Shown here: piece after piece, positions 63,901-64,000 of the stretch
How the letters are laid out: every line of letters begins with the position of its first letter
Position numbering within the stretch: the stretch's first letter is position 1
Assembly (NCBI GenBank): GCA_038501785.1
Contig: JBAMJR010000140.1
Span: 5,865,001 to 5,929,000 of the forward strand
Length of the DNA stretch: 64,000 nucleotides
From: Myoxocephalus aenaeus
Taxonomy: Eukaryota; Chordata; Actinopteri; Perciformes; Cottidae
Reading direction: 5' to 3'
Translations under genes and position numbers: made by a program
The notes under the pieces: generated by a model
Told to the model about the DNA's origin: nothing
What the model saw: the letters and a program-made list of their open reading frames with translations, nothing else
Databases searched by the model: none

Positions 63901-64000
63901 AACGGACCGCTTTAATCTCAGAACAACAATCACAATTTAGTAATGAAACGTAACAGCAGGTTTGTTGTGATGACATGAATTCATGACAAAACACCACATT
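57120..64000. other. Gene-free region
   Basis: No gene was recognised. Simple repeats are (TG) 57841-57866, (CA) 60857-60948, and a CA/TA tract at 63500-63545. Stretches near 58250-58450, 60280-60480, 61330-61680 and 62590-62760 lack repeats, have balanced composition and hold TAAT-type sites. They read like conserved non-coding DNA, but this cannot be shown without alignment. Confidence 0.55.

Overview
This window is nuclear DNA from a ray-finned fish, most likely a percomorph teleost. Three things point there: spliced vertebrate genes with GT-AG introns, very abundant (CA)n/(TG)n microsatellites, and teleost-type repeats (hAT DNA transposons, an L2/CR1-like LINE, tRNA-derived SINEs). I see no prokaryotic, organellar or viral gene organisation.

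Left third (1-28.8 kb), conserved gene block. The 5' half of nup58 (minus strand, 2063 down to 777, continuing off the left edge) lies head to head with mtmr6 (plus strand, 15 coding exons, 3021-16947, 665 aa). Amer2 follows on the plus strand (single coding exon, 23681-25771, 696 aa). NUP58, MTMR6 and AMER2 are also neighbours on human 13q12, in the same order and relative orientation read as a mirror image, which supports all three as the true orthologues. The proteins act in different processes: nuclear pore central channel, endosomal phosphoinositide dephosphorylation, and APC-dependent Wnt regulation. They share a neighbourhood, not a pathway. The mtmr6 introns hold an antisense LINE copy with its catalytic core missing, a second LINE tail, a SINE and a long fold-back element.

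Middle (28.8-39.2 kb), transposon accumulation. hAT-type elements dominate. Two have terminal inverted repeats and perfect 8-bp target duplications (31547-33050 and 37670-38677). A composite element (35375-37582) carries a hAT C-terminal dimerisation domain and inverted partial copies of the first element.

39.2-41.5 kb, a two-exon beta-1,4-galactosyltransferase 1-like gene on the minus strand (352 aa) with an intact catalytic core. The residue aligned with the donor-selecting tyrosine of mammalian B4GALT1 is phenylalanine.

Right part (41.5-64 kb), no coding gene recognised. It contains microsatellites, a truncated LINE tail, one candidate orphan first exon near 48.9 kb, a few stretches that read like conserved non-coding DNA (unproven), and a three-layer insertion at 55.5-57.1 kb where a SINE is split by a hAT element that itself contains a second hAT-like element with minisatellites.

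No clearly new biological system is present. The best leads are the galactosyltransferase substitution, the repeated splice acceptor in nup58, the nested hAT structures and the long palindrome in an mtmr6 intron.
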